DNA of 5,498 nucleotides from Simkania negevensis (GTDB lineage Bacteria > Chlamydiota > Chlamydiia > Chlamydiales > JAFITR01): contig JAFITR010000101.1 in the NCBI GenBank assembly GCA_017116025.1, forward strand, positions 1 through 5,498, read 5' to 3'. Position 1 is the stretch's first letter; the number at the start of each line of letters is the position of its first letter. Under the pieces are notes generated by a model. That model did no database searches. It worked only from the letters and a program-made list of their open reading frames with translations, and was not told where the DNA came from. Positions 5,469 to 5,498 of the stretch are shown in pieces. The position numbers and the translations under genes are program-made.

Positions 5469-5498
5469 CGTTGATTCTCAACGCTTGAGTTTGGCAGT
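5469..5498 (+). repeat. Right copy of the motif-plus-hairpin element
   Basis: A hairpin with a 6-bp perfect stem and 3-base loop (CGTTGA / TCAACG, 5469-5483) is followed with no gap by CTTGAGTTTGGCAGT (5484-5498), which runs to the window edge. The motif differs from the left copy in one of 15 bases, while the stems share no sequence. The element may continue beyond the window. Confidence 0.55.

Noticed and set aside
5305..5496. 64-codon minus-strand frame open from the right edge, antisense to the small membrane gene
   Set aside because: It has no ATG start in the window, a basic low-complexity composition and no recognisable domain. The plus-strand frame has a promoter, a ribosome binding site and a clear membrane span. 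A gene tail from beyond the edge cannot be fully excluded.

Overview
The window reads as bacterial chromosome with four protein genes packed on the minus strand, one small divergent gene on the plus strand, and short noncoding ends. G+C is roughly in the mid-40s percent by eye. Three things together are compatible with an environmental member of the Chlamydiota: a reduced type II secretion / type IV pilus-like assembly operon, a lipoprotein built from MORN-type repeats, and a separate protein shaped like a secreted effector. No 16S rRNA, tRNA or diagnostic housekeeping gene is present, so this taxonomic guess is weak.

Layout from left to right. Positions 1-248 are noncoding, with hairpins and short repeated words. 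Positions 249-1589 (minus) encode a 446-residue protein with a hydrophobic helix near the N-terminus, a long Pro/Ala/Thr/Gln-rich linker with internal repeats, and an all-helical TPR-like C-terminal part. It has its own strong ribosome binding site and a plausible promoter in the 105-base gap upstream. Positions 1695-5097 (minus) hold a three-gene operon transcribed right to left: a PilM-PilN/GspL-like protein, a PilO/GspM-like protein, and a lipoprotein with about ten MORN-type repeats. Both junctions are ATGA overlaps, so the three proteins are probably made together. Positions 5098-5230 form a divergent promoter region. Positions 5231-5362 (plus) encode a 43-residue single-span membrane protein. 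Positions 5363-5498 contain hairpins and a short direct repeat.

How the genes may work together: the first two operon products match the inner-membrane platform that links the cytoplasmic motor to the periplasm in type II secretion and type IV pilus machines. The lipoprotein sits where pilP lies in the usual pilMNOPQ order, but it carries a MORN repeat domain instead of a PilP fold. It may therefore be an unusual outer-membrane or periplasmic partner of that machine. The effector-like gene is probably a separate transcription unit.

The most unexplained signals are three. First, a 15-base motif directly abutting a hairpin occurs at both ends of the window in inverted orientation, with different stem sequences. 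Second, the stop codon of the small membrane gene is followed at once by a hairpin and by 41 further in-frame codons with a Cys cluster and a second hydrophobic stretch. Third, a C8 tract in the effector-like gene lies where a second reading frame is also open.
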